A stretch of 50,738 nucleotides of DNA from Candidatus Falkowbacteria bacterium CG10_big_fil_rev_8_21_14_0_10_44_15 (GTDB lineage: Bacteria > Patescibacteriota > Patescibacteriia > Patescibacteriales > XYC2-FULL-47-12), in NCBI GenBank assembly GCA_002773575.1, contig PFAT01000021.1:1-50738 (forward strand). Direction: 5' to 3'. A program made the position numbers and the translations under genes. Shown here in pieces: positions 41,050 to 49,925 of the stretch (the stretch's first letter is position 1; each line of letters begins with the position of its first letter). The notes under the pieces were generated by a model. That model was not told the DNA's origin. It saw only the letters and a list, made by a program, of their open reading frames with translations, and ran no database searches.

Positions 41050-41634
41050 ATGATAAATAAATTTATTAATTTTTTGGCGCAACGGCCGGTTGTTTTGAAT
41101 TTTTTAAGAGCTGTATTAGAAAATAATCATCGCGGCGAAAAAGAAGTGATTAAGCGTGAGTTGCCCGCTAGATTGTCGCAACGAGTGTTTGATTTGGGTT
41201 GTGGTACTGGCACTTATTCGCCCTTGTTTGGACCGGAGTATGTCGGAATTGATATTTCCAAAATTTATATAGATTATGCTAAGCGGCATTATGCCAAAAA
41301 TTTTTATGTAATGGATGGTAAAAAAATAAATTTTCCCAGCCAGTCTTTTGATATTATTTGGGTCAATGGCGTCTTTCATCATCTTGATGATACTTCTGCT
41401 TTGGCGATTCTTAGTGAAATGAAGCGTTTATTAAAAGTTGGCGGTAGGGCAGTGGTAATGGAAGATGTGCCTTCCAAAACAATTTTTTCTAAAATTCTAG
41501 CCCCTTTGGATTTGGGCGACAATATCCGTCCGCCTATGGATTATCGTCGCCTGTGGGAAAAATATTTCGTTGTCCAAAAAGAATATCCAGTGCGTACCGG
41601 CATCTGCGACTTTCAAGTTTTTGTTTTAACTTGA
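41050..41634 (+). CDS. SAM-dependent methyltransferase
   Basis: 194 residues. VFDLGCGTGTYS (about 46-57), VGIDISKIYIDYAKRHY, VNGVFHHLDD and LLKVGGRAVVMEDVP give a clear Methyltransf_11 core. The acceptor is unknown. It lies 17 nt before the DegT aminotransferase start, so the two may act on the same sugar. Confidence 0.77.
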   Translation: MINKFINFLAQRPVVLNFLRAVLENNHRGEKEVIKRELPARLSQRVFDLGCGTGTYSPLFGPEYVGIDISKIYIDYAKRHYAKNFYVMDGKKINFPSQSFDIIWVNGVFHHLDDTSALAILSEMKRLLKVGGRAVVMEDVPSKTIFSKILAPLDLGDNIRPPMDYRRLWEKYFVVQKEYPVRTGICDFQVFVLT

Positions 41635-41651
41635 TTCATTGCTTAAAAGTT

Positions 41652-42740
41652 ATGATTTATGTTACGCGGCCGACCATGCCCGATATCAATGAGTTTATTG
41701 GTTATACTAAGAAGATTTGGCAGAATAGATGGCTGACTAATCACGGGGAATTTGTTAATTTATTGGAAAAAAAACTAAAACACTACCTGGCGGTAGCTGA
41801 TTTGCTGTGCGTGACTAACGGCACTATCGCTTTGCAAATCGCCTTAAAGTTGTATGACTTTAAACCTGGTTCGGAAATTATCACTACCCCTTTCAGTTTT
41901 ATTGCCACTACCAACGCCATTTTGAACGAAAAGTTGCGGCCGGTTTTTGCTGATATTGATGGGGGAACTTTTAATCTGGATCCTCGCCAGGTGGAAAAAA
42001 AAATTGCTCCGAACACCAAGGCCATTTTAGCCACTCATGTCTACGGCAATCCCAGCGATGTAGTTGGTTTGCAGAGGATAGCCAATAAATACCACTTAAA
42101 AGTAATTTATGATGCGGCGCATGCTTTTGGCGTGCAGTATAAGTCGCAATCAATTCTCAACTTCGGTGATGTTTCTACTTTAAGTTTCCATGCTACTAAA
42201 GTTTTTAATACCATTGAAGGGGGCGCGCTCGTTGTCAGAAACGCCGCCTTGTCTAAAAAAATTAAGTTATTAAGAGATTTTGGCATTGTTTCAGAAGAAA
42301 AAAACATTTTAGCCGGCTTAAACGGCAAGATGAATGAGTTTCAAGCTATTATGGGTTTGTGCAATTTAGACAGTATTGACCAAATAATTAAAGAACGAAA
42401 AAGTATTTACGAACATTATGTAGAGGGGTTAGCCAATAGTAAAGTAAAATTCCAAAGCATTACCGCCAGTCGTTATAATTATAGCTATATGCCCGTTTGT
42501 TTCGTAAACAAACACAAACGGGATAAAGTATGCAATGCTTTGCTTCGGCATGGTATCATGGCCAGAAAATATTTTTATCCTTTAATAACCGATTTTAATT
42601 ATGTCAAGTATTTTGTCAGAAGGAATGAATTAAAGAACGCTGTTCTAGCGGCGGATACTGTATTATGCCTGCCGCTTTATCCAGATTTAAATTTAGGAAC
42701 AGTAGATAGAATTATAAGGATTGTAAAAAATAATATTTAA
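41652..42740 (+). CDS. DegT/DnrJ/EryC1-family aminotransferase (VioA/FdtB-like)
   Basis: 362 residues from the ATG at 41652; an in-frame upstream start would overlap the methyltransferase gene by 82 nt. The PLP lysine is Lys183 in SFHATKVFNTIEGG, and Asp154 in YDAAHAFG pairs with the cofactor nitrogen. The SFHATKVFxTIEGG form is typical of dTDP-sugar 3- or 4-transaminases such as VioA and FdtB. It would make an amino sugar from a keto nucleotide sugar with glutamate as donor. No dTDP-sugar enzymes (RmlA/B) are in the window, so the keto substrate comes from elsewhere or from Gmd. Confidence 0.82.
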   Translation: MIYVTRPTMPDINEFIGYTKKIWQNRWLTNHGEFVNLLEKKLKHYLAVADLLCVTNGTIALQIALKLYDFKPGSEIITTPFSFIATTNAILNEKLRPVFADIDGGTFNLDPRQVEKKIAPNTKAILATHVYGNPSDVVGLQRIANKYHLKVIYDAAHAFGVQYKSQSILNFGDVSTLSFHATKVFNTIEGGALVVRNAALSKKIKLLRDFGIVSEEKNILAGLNGKMNEFQAIMGLCNLDSIDQIIKERKSIYEHYVEGLANSKVKFQSITASRYNYSYMPVCFVNKHKRDKVCNALLRHGIMARKYFYPLITDFNYVKYFVRRNELKNAVLAADTVLCLPLYPDLNLGTVDRIIRIVKNNI

Positions 42741-42756
42741 TAATGATAATTTTTAT

Positions 42757-44595
42757 ATGAAAAAAATACAGACATTTTTTAATTATTTTAAAGTCGCTGT
42801 AAATAACCATAAATTAGCCTTAGCCGGCGCATTGATTGTAGGAATAATTTATATTGCTCCCCACATTTTTTTTATTTTGTCTTTAGGAGATGATTATCAA
42901 GGTATTCCTGTAATGAATACAGCCAATGAAGATTTTTATATAGCCAGAATGCAGGAGATTATAGACGGGCATCCATTTCTTGGCTCCCCGGTTTTTTATG
43001 AAGGTAAAGATCAATGGCCGTTGACGCCTCCAGTTGGAGAAATGTTTTATGTTTTGCCGAGTCTGATATTTAATATACCCTTAATAGGAATAGTAATTGC
43101 CAGCAGGTTTGTTTTTTCATTTATTATATTTATATTAGTTTATTTTTTGATTAATAAGCTAACTTTCAATAGTAGGTTAATATCAAATAAAATAAATGCC
43201 ATTGCCGGCGCTTTGTTGGTAACGCTGGGATATGATTTAGTGGATTATCACACTCTCTGGCTATTTTTAACCGGAAAAATTAATAGCGGATATTTTTTAA
43301 TTTGGTCGCGGCCGGTTAATCCAGTAATTGGAGCAGTGTTGTTATTTGCCTTTTTATTGTCTCTTTGGTCTATTATTCAACAAAAAAAATACAAAAAAAC
43401 ATTAATAGCAGTTGCGGGCGCGCTCTTAGCGTTAATGATCGGAAATTATTTCTTTAGTTGGGGAATAGCTTTATCTGTTTTAGGGACGTTATTCATTATT
43501 TATGTGATAGAAAAAAAATATACTATCAGCAAAAGTTTACTGGCCATTGTAGCTATAGCTATTACCCTAACATCTCCTCACTGGTATTTTTCCTGGCAGT
43601 TAAGTACAAATCCTTGGTATGACGATGCGGTAATGCGCAATGGCTTATTTTATACTCATTACCCATTATTAAATAAATTACTACTGGCAACTCTAATGTT
43701 TTATGCTGTTACGCTAATTGTTTTATATTGGCACAGAAAAACTTGGCCTTTATGGAAAGAGCGGGTAATTAATACAGCTCATAATACAAAACTGCAAGAC
43801 TGGCATTTATTCTGTGTAGCTTTACTCTTAGGCGGCTTTTGGGCTCTAAACCAGCAGGTGGTTACTGGCGTGACAATTTGGCCGTTCCATTTTGTCCAAT
43901 ATACCATTCCTATAGTCATGATAACGGTTTGTGTATTATTCTACAACCTGATCAAAGCGAGATGGAAGAGCGTCTGGGTGTTGATGGTAATAATAGTAAT
44001 TTGCTCGTCTTTAACTTTTGGTATTTTTACCCAAGTAAAAGGATATAAAGGCACATTTGACTATTATGCCAGTTTGCAATCCTACGGGGGAGTTTTTGCC
44101 TGGCTGAACAATCAAAAAAAAGACTGTGTTGTTTTAACATTAGATGAATCCAATGGGGCATATGATCTTAATGGCTTAATTCCTGCTTTTACCCACTGTA
44201 ATATATACTCTGCAAATTGGGTAGCACGACCTGATAGAGCTTATGATAGTTATTTGACATTATTGCGTTTTAAGGGAGTTACGGAGGGGGATATTGGTGA
44301 ATATTTGCAGCAACACAGGCGTGAAGCATTAGCGTATCTTTTTTCCAATTGGAAAAGTTTATTTGGTATACAGCAATTTCCTGATGTTTCCGACCCGAAG
44401 TTAGAAGAAAAAATAAAAACAATACCTCATGATTATCAACAATTCATGAGGCAGGATTTCAGTGAAGCATTAAATAAATATCGTTTAGATTATATTGTGT
44501 CACTTGAGCCGCTTAAGGAGCAAGTTATAAAGCAGCTATCCGGAACGAATTTGATAAATGAAATCAATGGCGTATTTATATATTCTTTCCGTTAG
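42757..44595 (+). CDS. Large GT-C-like membrane protein, family unassigned (copy 2)
   Basis: 612 residues and about 12 membrane segments. The outside loop FYIARMQEIIDGHPFLGSP (about 51-69) is the counterpart of the signature in the 38502 protein, followed by a longer loop (FYEGKDQWPLTPPVGEMF). The C-terminal soluble region is about 160 residues with paired Cys (KKDCVVL and THCNIY). GT-C topology is inferred from the helix pattern and acidic loop. It could also be a polymerase or other lipid-linked glycan enzyme. Its DNA is clearly more AT-rich than the left half of the operon. Confidence 0.62.
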   Translation: MKKIQTFFNYFKVAVNNHKLALAGALIVGIIYIAPHIFFILSLGDDYQGIPVMNTANEDFYIARMQEIIDGHPFLGSPVFYEGKDQWPLTPPVGEMFYVLPSLIFNIPLIGIVIASRFVFSFIIFILVYFLINKLTFNSRLISNKINAIAGALLVTLGYDLVDYHTLWLFLTGKINSGYFLIWSRPVNPVIGAVLLFAFLLSLWSIIQQKKYKKTLIAVAGALLALMIGNYFFSWGIALSVLGTLFIIYVIEKKYTISKSLLAIVAIAITLTSPHWYFSWQLSTNPWYDDAVMRNGLFYTHYPLLNKLLLATLMFYAVTLIVLYWHRKTWPLWKERVINTAHNTKLQDWHLFCVALLLGGFWALNQQVVTGVTIWPFHFVQYTIPIVMITVCVLFYNLIKARWKSVWVLMVIIVICSSLTFGIFTQVKGYKGTFDYYASLQSYGGVFAWLNNQKKDCVVLTLDESNGAYDLNGLIPAFTHCNIYSANWVARPDRAYDSYLTLLRFKGVTEGDIGEYLQQHRREALAYLFSNWKSLFGIQQFPDVSDPKLEEKIKTIPHDYQQFMRQDFSEALNKYRLDYIVSLEPLKEQVIKQLSGTNLINEINGVFIYSFR

Positions 44596-44624
44596 ATGAA
44601 GTAAAAATAATTAAAACACGAACA

Positions 44625-45227
44625 ATGATTAAGAAAATGGAGAGACAACATTTAGAAGAGTGCGCTATGCTGCATTATAGTTCTATTGAGAATTCTTTTT
44701 TATGCGACATCGGCATTTTTTTTATTAAAAAAATATATGAGGGTTTAATAGAATCAGAAGATTGTGCCGGATATATCTATTTGGATAACTCAGAAATCGT
44801 TGGGTTTATAACCGGCAGTAAGGATATGGGCAAGTTTATTAACCATATTATTCTCAAGAATTTTTTAGTTTTTACCGTTTATGTTGGTTTCAAAATTTTT
44901 ATCAAGCCGTATTTAATGAAAAATGTTTTTGAAGCTCTGTTTTCTTCTAAAAAAAGAGGTATTGATAACACAACAGCAGAATTAGTATCAATAGCAGTTA
45001 AGAGCAATCAAAGGGGGAATGGTATAGGTAAAAAATTATTCAATGAGTTGGTTGTATTTTTTAAAGAAAATAATATATCAAAGTTTAAAGTTATGGTGGG
45101 CAAAGATAATATCGGCGCTAATAAATTCTACGAATCTTTAGGGTTTAATTTTAACTTCACTGCTAATTTATACGGCCAAGACATGAATATTTATACATAT
45201 ATATGTACAGCGAAAAAAGAAGAGTAG
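44625..45227 (+). CDS. GNAT-family N-acetyltransferase
   Basis: 200 residues. The acetyl-CoA-binding segment is QRGNGIGKKLFNELV (about 128-142), in front of the strand-helix NIGANKFYESLGF (about 161-173). AELVSIAVKS leads into it. Some members of this family acetylate amino sugars made by DegT aminotransferases, and two such genes flank it, so N-acetylation of a nucleotide amino sugar is a fair guess. Base composition is low (about 27% G+C in the stretch 44701-44760), suggesting recent acquisition. Confidence 0.72.
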   Translation: MIKKMERQHLEECAMLHYSSIENSFLCDIGIFFIKKIYEGLIESEDCAGYIYLDNSEIVGFITGSKDMGKFINHIILKNFLVFTVYVGFKIFIKPYLMKNVFEALFSSKKRGIDNTTAELVSIAVKSNQRGNGIGKKLFNELVVFFKENNISKFKVMVGKDNIGANKFYESLGFNFNFTANLYGQDMNIYTYICTAKKEE

Positions 45228-45337
45228 TTTTACTTAAACAGAGAGATAGGTATTGATTTTTTTAATCGTATAGATCGCAAATATGCTTGCGTGGCAAAGA
45301 ATTAATACTAGGATTTTAAAAAATTTCATATTCTGTT

Positions 45338-45433
45338 ATGAATAATCAAAAAATACCCTGGTATGTTCCAAAAATGGGTAAAGACGTACAGTTACATACC
45401 GATATTAACGGGGTGTATATTTATCAATTTTAA
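45338..45433 (+). pseudogene. Remnant of a DegT-family aminotransferase start
   Basis: A 31-codon frame begins MNNQKIPWYVPKMGKD and stops. The first 15 residues correspond to the start of the intact aminotransferase just downstream (MAKKIIPWYQPQTG at 45457). This is therefore a decayed or truncated duplicate of its 5' end. From 45228 to 45337 and from 45434 to 45456 nothing else was recognised. Confidence 0.6.
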
Positions 45434-45456
45434 TAATGCAATAACATTTTTTTTAT

Positions 45457-46551
45457 ATGGCAAAAAAAATAATTCCTTGGTATCAGCCGCAGACTGGCAG
45501 CTTGGAACGTAAATTAATCAGCCAAGTTTTAAAAAGCGACTATTTAAATGAAGGGGAATATACAACTCGTTTTGAAAAAGAGACAGCTAAATTAATTGAC
45601 GCCAAGCATGTTATTGCTGTTACCAGCGGAACCATAGCAATATTTTTGTCGTTGAAAGCATTAGGTATTGGCGCCGGCGACGAAGTCATTGTGCCTGATC
45701 TAACATTTATTGCCACTGCCAATGCTGTGGATCTTTGCGGCGCCAAGCCTGTTTTGGTAGATATCAACCCTAATAATTTAACTATTAGCGTTAATGCCAT
45801 TAAAAAAGCTATTACCAAAAAAACCAAAGCAATTATTCCGGTGCATGTTTCCGGACGTGGAGCTGACATGGAAGAGATAATGAAATTGGCCCGTCATTAT
45901 AAGCTAAAGATAGTTGAAGACGTGGCTGAAGCTTTTATGTCTAAGTATAAAGGCAAATATTTGGGGACGTTTGGAGATGCCGGTTGTTTCTCGCTTTCGC
46001 CTTTCAAAGTCATTATGACCGGCCAAGGCGGTTTAATAGCTACAAATAATGATAAGTTGGCTTTATATTTACGACAGCTTAAAGATCAGGGGCGACCAAG
46101 ACAAGGAACTGGCGGAGATGATATTCATCCTGTTAGAGGATATAATTTTAAATTTACCAATCTGCAAGCAGCGATCGGACTAGGTCAGCTTGCTCAACTA
46201 GAGTCTCGTTTAGAAAAAATTAGAAAAACTTATAAGCAATACTCAAATAAACTGATTTCTAAGAACTTTTCTTTATTTGAATTTAATATAGACTCAGGAG
46301 AAGTTCCGTTGTGGGTTGATGGTTGGACTAAAAATAGGAATAAATTATCAGACTATTTGCATGCCAAAAACATTGGTTGCCGTAATTTTTGGTTGCCGTT
46401 GCACCGTCAAAAGCCATATCGTTTAGCTGATAAAAATTTTTCATATAGCATAAAAATGTCGTCTCAGTCTTTATGGCTGCCGTCGGCCTTTACCTCTTCT
46501 AGTAAAGATATAGATTTGGTTTGTCGAGAAATTAATAGTTTTTTTAAGTAA
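45457..46551 (+). CDS. DegT/DnrJ/EryC1-family aminotransferase (perosamine-synthase-like)
   Basis: 364 residues. The PLP lysine is probably Lys184 in SLSPFKVIMTGQGG, a variant of the common SFxxxKxxTTGEGG. Asp155 lies in VEDVAEAF. GYNFKFTNLQAAIGLGQL is the dimer-interface motif found in perosamine synthases and relatives. With Gmd at 21664 it could make GDP-perosamine; the sequence supports the family more firmly than the substrate. It is the last gene of the 32-kb run, ending at the terminator at 46588. Confidence 0.8.
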   Translation: MAKKIIPWYQPQTGSLERKLISQVLKSDYLNEGEYTTRFEKETAKLIDAKHVIAVTSGTIAIFLSLKALGIGAGDEVIVPDLTFIATANAVDLCGAKPVLVDINPNNLTISVNAIKKAITKKTKAIIPVHVSGRGADMEEIMKLARHYKLKIVEDVAEAFMSKYKGKYLGTFGDAGCFSLSPFKVIMTGQGGLIATNNDKLALYLRQLKDQGRPRQGTGGDDIHPVRGYNFKFTNLQAAIGLGQLAQLESRLEKIRKTYKQYSNKLISKNFSLFEFNIDSGEVPLWVDGWTKNRNKLSDYLHAKNIGCRNFWLPLHRQKPYRLADKNFSYSIKMSSQSLWLPSAFTSSSKDIDLVCREINSFFK

Positions 46552-46587
46552 ATTATAATTTAATAATTTAACTTAAAGTTATAAAAA

Positions 46588-46618
46588 AATAACCCTATTT
46601 TTATAGGGCTATTTTTTA
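46588..46618. terminator. Bidirectional terminator closing the 32-kb operon
   Basis: AATA-A-CCCTAT pairs with ATAGGG-C-TATT around a TTTT loop, with one mismatch. A-rich sequence precedes and six T follow, so it works in both directions. It separates the last aminotransferase gene from the convergent C-methyltransferase gene. Confidence 0.75.
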
Positions 46619-46629
46619 TTTTAGTGGTA

Positions 46630-47877
46630 TTATTTTTTGATAATTTTTGGTTGTGGCAGGGGTATAATAAATTTACCATGGTAACCAAGTTCTCTTATTT
46701 TTTTCATCAATTCGTCGCCAATGTGCCAGGAAAGTATCAGAGCGTATTCCGGCTGGTCCTCCAATAGTTTTTTTTCATCAACCACCGGAATATGCGTCCC
46801 CGGAGTGAACAGTCCGATTTTCGGCGAGCCGGCTTTTTCGCAGGCATAGTCTATCAGTTGGTTGTCTATATGAACAAAACCCAGCAAAGTATTAGAGCGC
46901 GCCGGACTGCCAATGGCGACAACGCGCGCGTTTTCTTTTTTGCAGCTAATCAATAAAGCCATGAGGCTATTTTTAGCATCAATCATTTTGTCCGTGAATT
47001 GTTTTAGTTTCTCACTGTCGTAAAGACCGCTTGCTTCTTCAGCCGCTATAAGTTCGCGGACGCGTTTAGTGGCGGTGTGTTGGCCTTTTTTGGCGTAAAC
47101 GCGTATGGAGCCGCCGGCGGCGTCAATTCTTTCAGCATCAACTATACTAAATCCGGTTAAAGAAAATAATTTTTGCAAAGGTTTCAAGGAATAAAAACGC
47201 AGATGCTCATGATAGATAGTATCAAGCTCAAGATGCTCCATCATATCAAGCAAATACTGCGATTCACTCACAAATATACCGTCTTCATCCAACAAAATTT
47301 CAATACCTTGCATTATTTTTGCCGGATCAGGTATGTGCGCAAAAGCGTTTGTCAGGGTGATAAATTTTGCCGGCCCGTATTTTTTTAGCGTTTCTTTGGC
47401 GATGTTAGCGTTAAAGTACGCTTGGATGGTTTCAATGCCGCTGGCGTTGGCGTCTTGCGCCGCGTTGGTCGGCTCAATTCCCAAAACGCGCAGACTTTTT
47501 GCTTTGAAAGTTTTTAGAAGAGAGCCATCGTTTGAGCCAATGTCTATAATTAAATCATTAGGCTTCAGATTATAATTTTTTTCCAAAGCGTCTGCCAATA
47601 ACTGAAAGTTTCTGATAAGCATATTGGTAAGTCCGGTGCGATAGGGGTAATTGACCGGAAAAACCAGTTTTGGGTCTATAATATAGTCCAGCTGAAGCAA
47701 ACCACAGTTTTGACAGCGGCAGAAATTGAGCGGATAAGTAGTTTCCGGCTCGTTTAGCTGTTTATCAGTTAAATAATTTTGCACTATGGGCTGGTGGCCG
47801 TAGGCAAGCATAGTTTCTAAATTGTTGCTAGAACAGATTTGGCATTGTTGTATAAAGCCATGTTTGTTATTAGACAT
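46630..47877 (-). CDS. Zinc-binding sugar C-methyltransferase (TylC3/NovU-type)
   Basis: 415 residues. The N-terminal zinc module has Cys12, Cys15, Cys55 and Cys58 (an extra Cys53). The SAM domain carries LIIDIGSNDGSLL (about 104-116). The catalytic Tyr-His-Glu-His stretch is in IYHEHLRFYS, and the C-terminal domain has VVAIGSPARSNTLLGF and a PxPxP-like end. Members C-methylate 4-keto-6-deoxy nucleotide sugars, making branched sugars. A keto sugar from Gmd is a possible substrate. It is transcribed toward the operon's terminator and away from the GT4 at 47969. Confidence 0.83.
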   Translation of the reverse strand: MSNNKHGFIQQCQICSSNNLETMLAYGHQPIVQNYLTDKQLNEPETTYPLNFCRCQNCGLLQLDYIIDPKLVFPVNYPYRTGLTNMLIRNFQLLADALEKNYNLKPNDLIIDIGSNDGSLLKTFKAKSLRVLGIEPTNAAQDANASGIETIQAYFNANIAKETLKKYGPAKFITLTNAFAHIPDPAKIMQGIEILLDEDGIFVSESQYLLDMMEHLELDTIYHEHLRFYSLKPLQKLFSLTGFSIVDAERIDAAGGSIRVYAKKGQHTATKRVRELIAAEEASGLYDSEKLKQFTDKMIDAKNSLMALLISCKKENARVVAIGSPARSNTLLGFVHIDNQLIDYACEKAGSPKIGLFTPGTHIPVVDEKKLLEDQPEYALILSWHIGDELMKKIRELGYHGKFIIPLPQPKIIKK

Positions 47878-47896
47878 TGTTTTGATAATAATATAG

Positions 47897-47902
47897 TATA
47901 AT
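47897..47902 (+). promoter_or_regulatory. -10 element of the GT4 gene at 47969
   Basis: A perfect TATAAT lies in the 91-bp divergent intergenic region, about 66 nt before the GT4 start. No convincing -35 is at 16-18 bp upstream. The region would also contain the promoter of the divergent C-methyltransferase gene. Confidence 0.35.
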
Positions 47903-47968
47903 TAAGACATTACTAAGCTAAATACACTTTATTATTTTAATCGTTTATTGTCAATTTATCCGTAAAAT

Positions 47969-49162
47969 ATGAAAATTATTTTTATAACTTCAAAGTTAAA
48001 TTTTTTAACTGCCGGCGGTTCCATATTGGAGTTTGATTTAATGTATCGCACTTTGCTTAAATGGGGATATGACATAAAAGTAGTGACTGTTTTCTCGTAT
48101 GCCAATAAAATGCCCGAGCCGTTGCCTTACAAGGTAGTTGAAGAAAATATAATGTCGCGGCGGCTGTTGGGAATTCAAAAAGGGATTTTTAAAATCTTAA
48201 AAAAGCATGAAAACGATGCGGATGTTTTTCATATTGACGGACATCTTGCTTTATATGGCGCCGGGTTATATCGCTGGTTGGGCGGCAGGGTGCCGGTGGC
48301 GGCATTTTTTAATCGCGAACTTATTTGCTGGCCTGAAAATGTCTCTAAGCTGTTGGAACAAAAACAAGACAACCTATTCGTTACGTTAAAGAAGAAAGCG
48401 CGCTGGTGGACGGAACATTCAGTTGGAATGCCTTTGGCCAGCCAGATTGATTTCATGTCGTTTACCAATCCGGTTTTACAACGAAGGTATGAAGCTTTCG
48501 GCCTACGCACCGACGGAAAAGTGGTTATCGTTGGCGACCCGTTTGACTACCGTACGCTTATGCGCGAAAATGGCATCACTGAGGACAGCTACCGGCGCCG
48601 CAATAAAAGAGCGGGGGTATTGAAGATATTCTATTCCGGACGCATGGCACCGGGCAAAGGCTTTGATTTACTGGTGACGGCATTTTCCCTGATAAAAAAT
48701 AAGGAGAAATTTGAACTTATCCTGGGTGGCGATGGTCCGGAGCGTGCTTTATTGCAAGGAAAAGTTAAAGAACTGGGGATAGCGGAATATGTAAGCTTTC
48801 CGGGATGGGTGGAAAAACAGCAGGTGTTCGATTTTTATAAGCAGGCGGATATTTTTGTACAGGCCCGTTGGCGTACGGAAATGACCTCCATTACTCTATT
48901 AGAAGCCATGAGCTTTGGCATTCCAAGCATTCTGCCCGGCGGTGGCGGGCTTGAATGGGATGCACAGGGCGCTGCGCTGTATTTTAAAGATGAGGATTGC
49001 GCTGATTTAGCGCGCAAAATTGAACAGCTTGGCAGTGATTATGATTTAAGAAATGAGCTGTCGCGGCAGTGTTATGTCCGTTTAGGCGAGGATGAGATGA
49101 ATTATGAAAAAAAGATTAGGGAGTTGGCTACGGGGTTGGAGTACATAATTGGTAAAAGATAA
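47969..49162 (+). CDS. GT4-family glycosyltransferase without repeat arrays
   Basis: 397 residues. KIIFITSKLNFLTAGGSILE starts the acceptor domain. The donor domain has FYSGRMAPGKGFD, LGGDGPERALLQ and EX7E in EMTSITLLEAM, with GGGGLEWD after it. No heptad array is at the linker or at the loops near LGGDGPE. The substrate is unknown. It is a single-gene unit lying between two minus-strand groups. Confidence 0.8.
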   Translation: MKIIFITSKLNFLTAGGSILEFDLMYRTLLKWGYDIKVVTVFSYANKMPEPLPYKVVEENIMSRRLLGIQKGIFKILKKHENDADVFHIDGHLALYGAGLYRWLGGRVPVAAFFNRELICWPENVSKLLEQKQDNLFVTLKKKARWWTEHSVGMPLASQIDFMSFTNPVLQRRYEAFGLRTDGKVVIVGDPFDYRTLMRENGITEDSYRRRNKRAGVLKIFYSGRMAPGKGFDLLVTAFSLIKNKEKFELILGGDGPERALLQGKVKELGIAEYVSFPGWVEKQQVFDFYKQADIFVQARWRTEMTSITLLEAMSFGIPSILPGGGGLEWDAQGAALYFKDEDCADLARKIEQLGSDYDLRNELSRQCYVRLGEDEMNYEKKIRELATGLEYIIGKR

Positions 49163-49169
49163 TTTGTAC

Positions 49170-49895
49170 TTACTGCCGGTAATTTTTTTCAATAGTTTCT
49201 TTAACCCACTGCGGCACTGCGGCGGCGTTATTCAAGTCGCAGTCGTTTTCTTTTAGCAAATCAAAAATTTCTTCTTGTATTGCGTTGGTTACTTTCAATA
49301 CCGCATCCCAGTAAGTTTTTCCCGCGCCAAGTTTGTCAGCTATTTTTGCATTTAACTCCGCATTTTGTCCTAATGCCGGCCACCGCTTTTTAGCTTGTGC
49401 TAAACGTTCTTGAAAGGGTTTAATATCACTTTCTTCAGTAATTGTGTCAACATAAAATATTAGTTTTTCAGACAAGGACGGTGTATATTCATCAAGCACG
49501 CAACGCGGCGAGAAACTCGGGTCAGTTGCCTGCAGCAAGGTAGGGTCAACTTGAGTTTTTTTAAGCAACTCATTTGCTTGAGTTTTTTCATTATCCGTAA
49601 AATCTCCAGATTTTTTGGGTAATCTTTTGTCCCAATCGTGTATAAGCGCAGTTTTTATTACTTTTGATGTTTCCTCTTCGGACAATTTTATACCGTTGGC
49701 TATTGCTTCAACTGCGGCCGCGGTTACCAAACAGTGCTCGGTTACGTTTATCCAATCTTTTGTCAACTTACCCCCTTTCAGCAACAGCCTCATTGCCGGA
49801 AGATATTTCAAAGTTAGCTTTGTAAAATATTCAGCCTTGGTTATAGCTTCAGAATTGTGATCCTCTGGTGGTATTTTGATGTTTATACTTTCCAT
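49170..49895 (-). CDS. HD-domain phosphohydrolase-like protein
   Basis: 241 residues. The metal-binding set of the HD superfamily is complete: His54 (TEHC), His86-Asp87 (LIHDWDK) and Asp150 (FYVDTI). HD proteins hydrolyse phosphate esters, often of nucleotides, but this one has no recognised partner domain and I cannot assign a substrate. It lies 30 nt downstream of the epimerase gene on the minus strand and may be co-transcribed with it. Housekeeping nucleotide metabolism is as likely as a role in glycan synthesis. Confidence 0.7.
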   Translation of the reverse strand: MESINIKIPPEDHNSEAITKAEYFTKLTLKYLPAMRLLLKGGKLTKDWINVTEHCLVTAAAVEAIANGIKLSEEETSKVIKTALIHDWDKRLPKKSGDFTDNEKTQANELLKKTQVDPTLLQATDPSFSPRCVLDEYTPSLSEKLIFYVDTITEESDIKPFQERLAQAKKRWPALGQNAELNAKIADKLGAGKTYWDAVLKVTNAIQEEIFDLLKENDCDLNNAAAVPQWVKETIEKNYRQ

Positions 49896-49925
49896 AATTA
49901 TAAAATTTAATAAATTAGTTTCTCA

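Noticed and set aside
41553..41651. An upstream start for the DegT gene at 41652
   Set aside because: The extra 33 residues overlap the methyltransferase gene and have no counterpart in the family, whose members begin near MIYVTRP.
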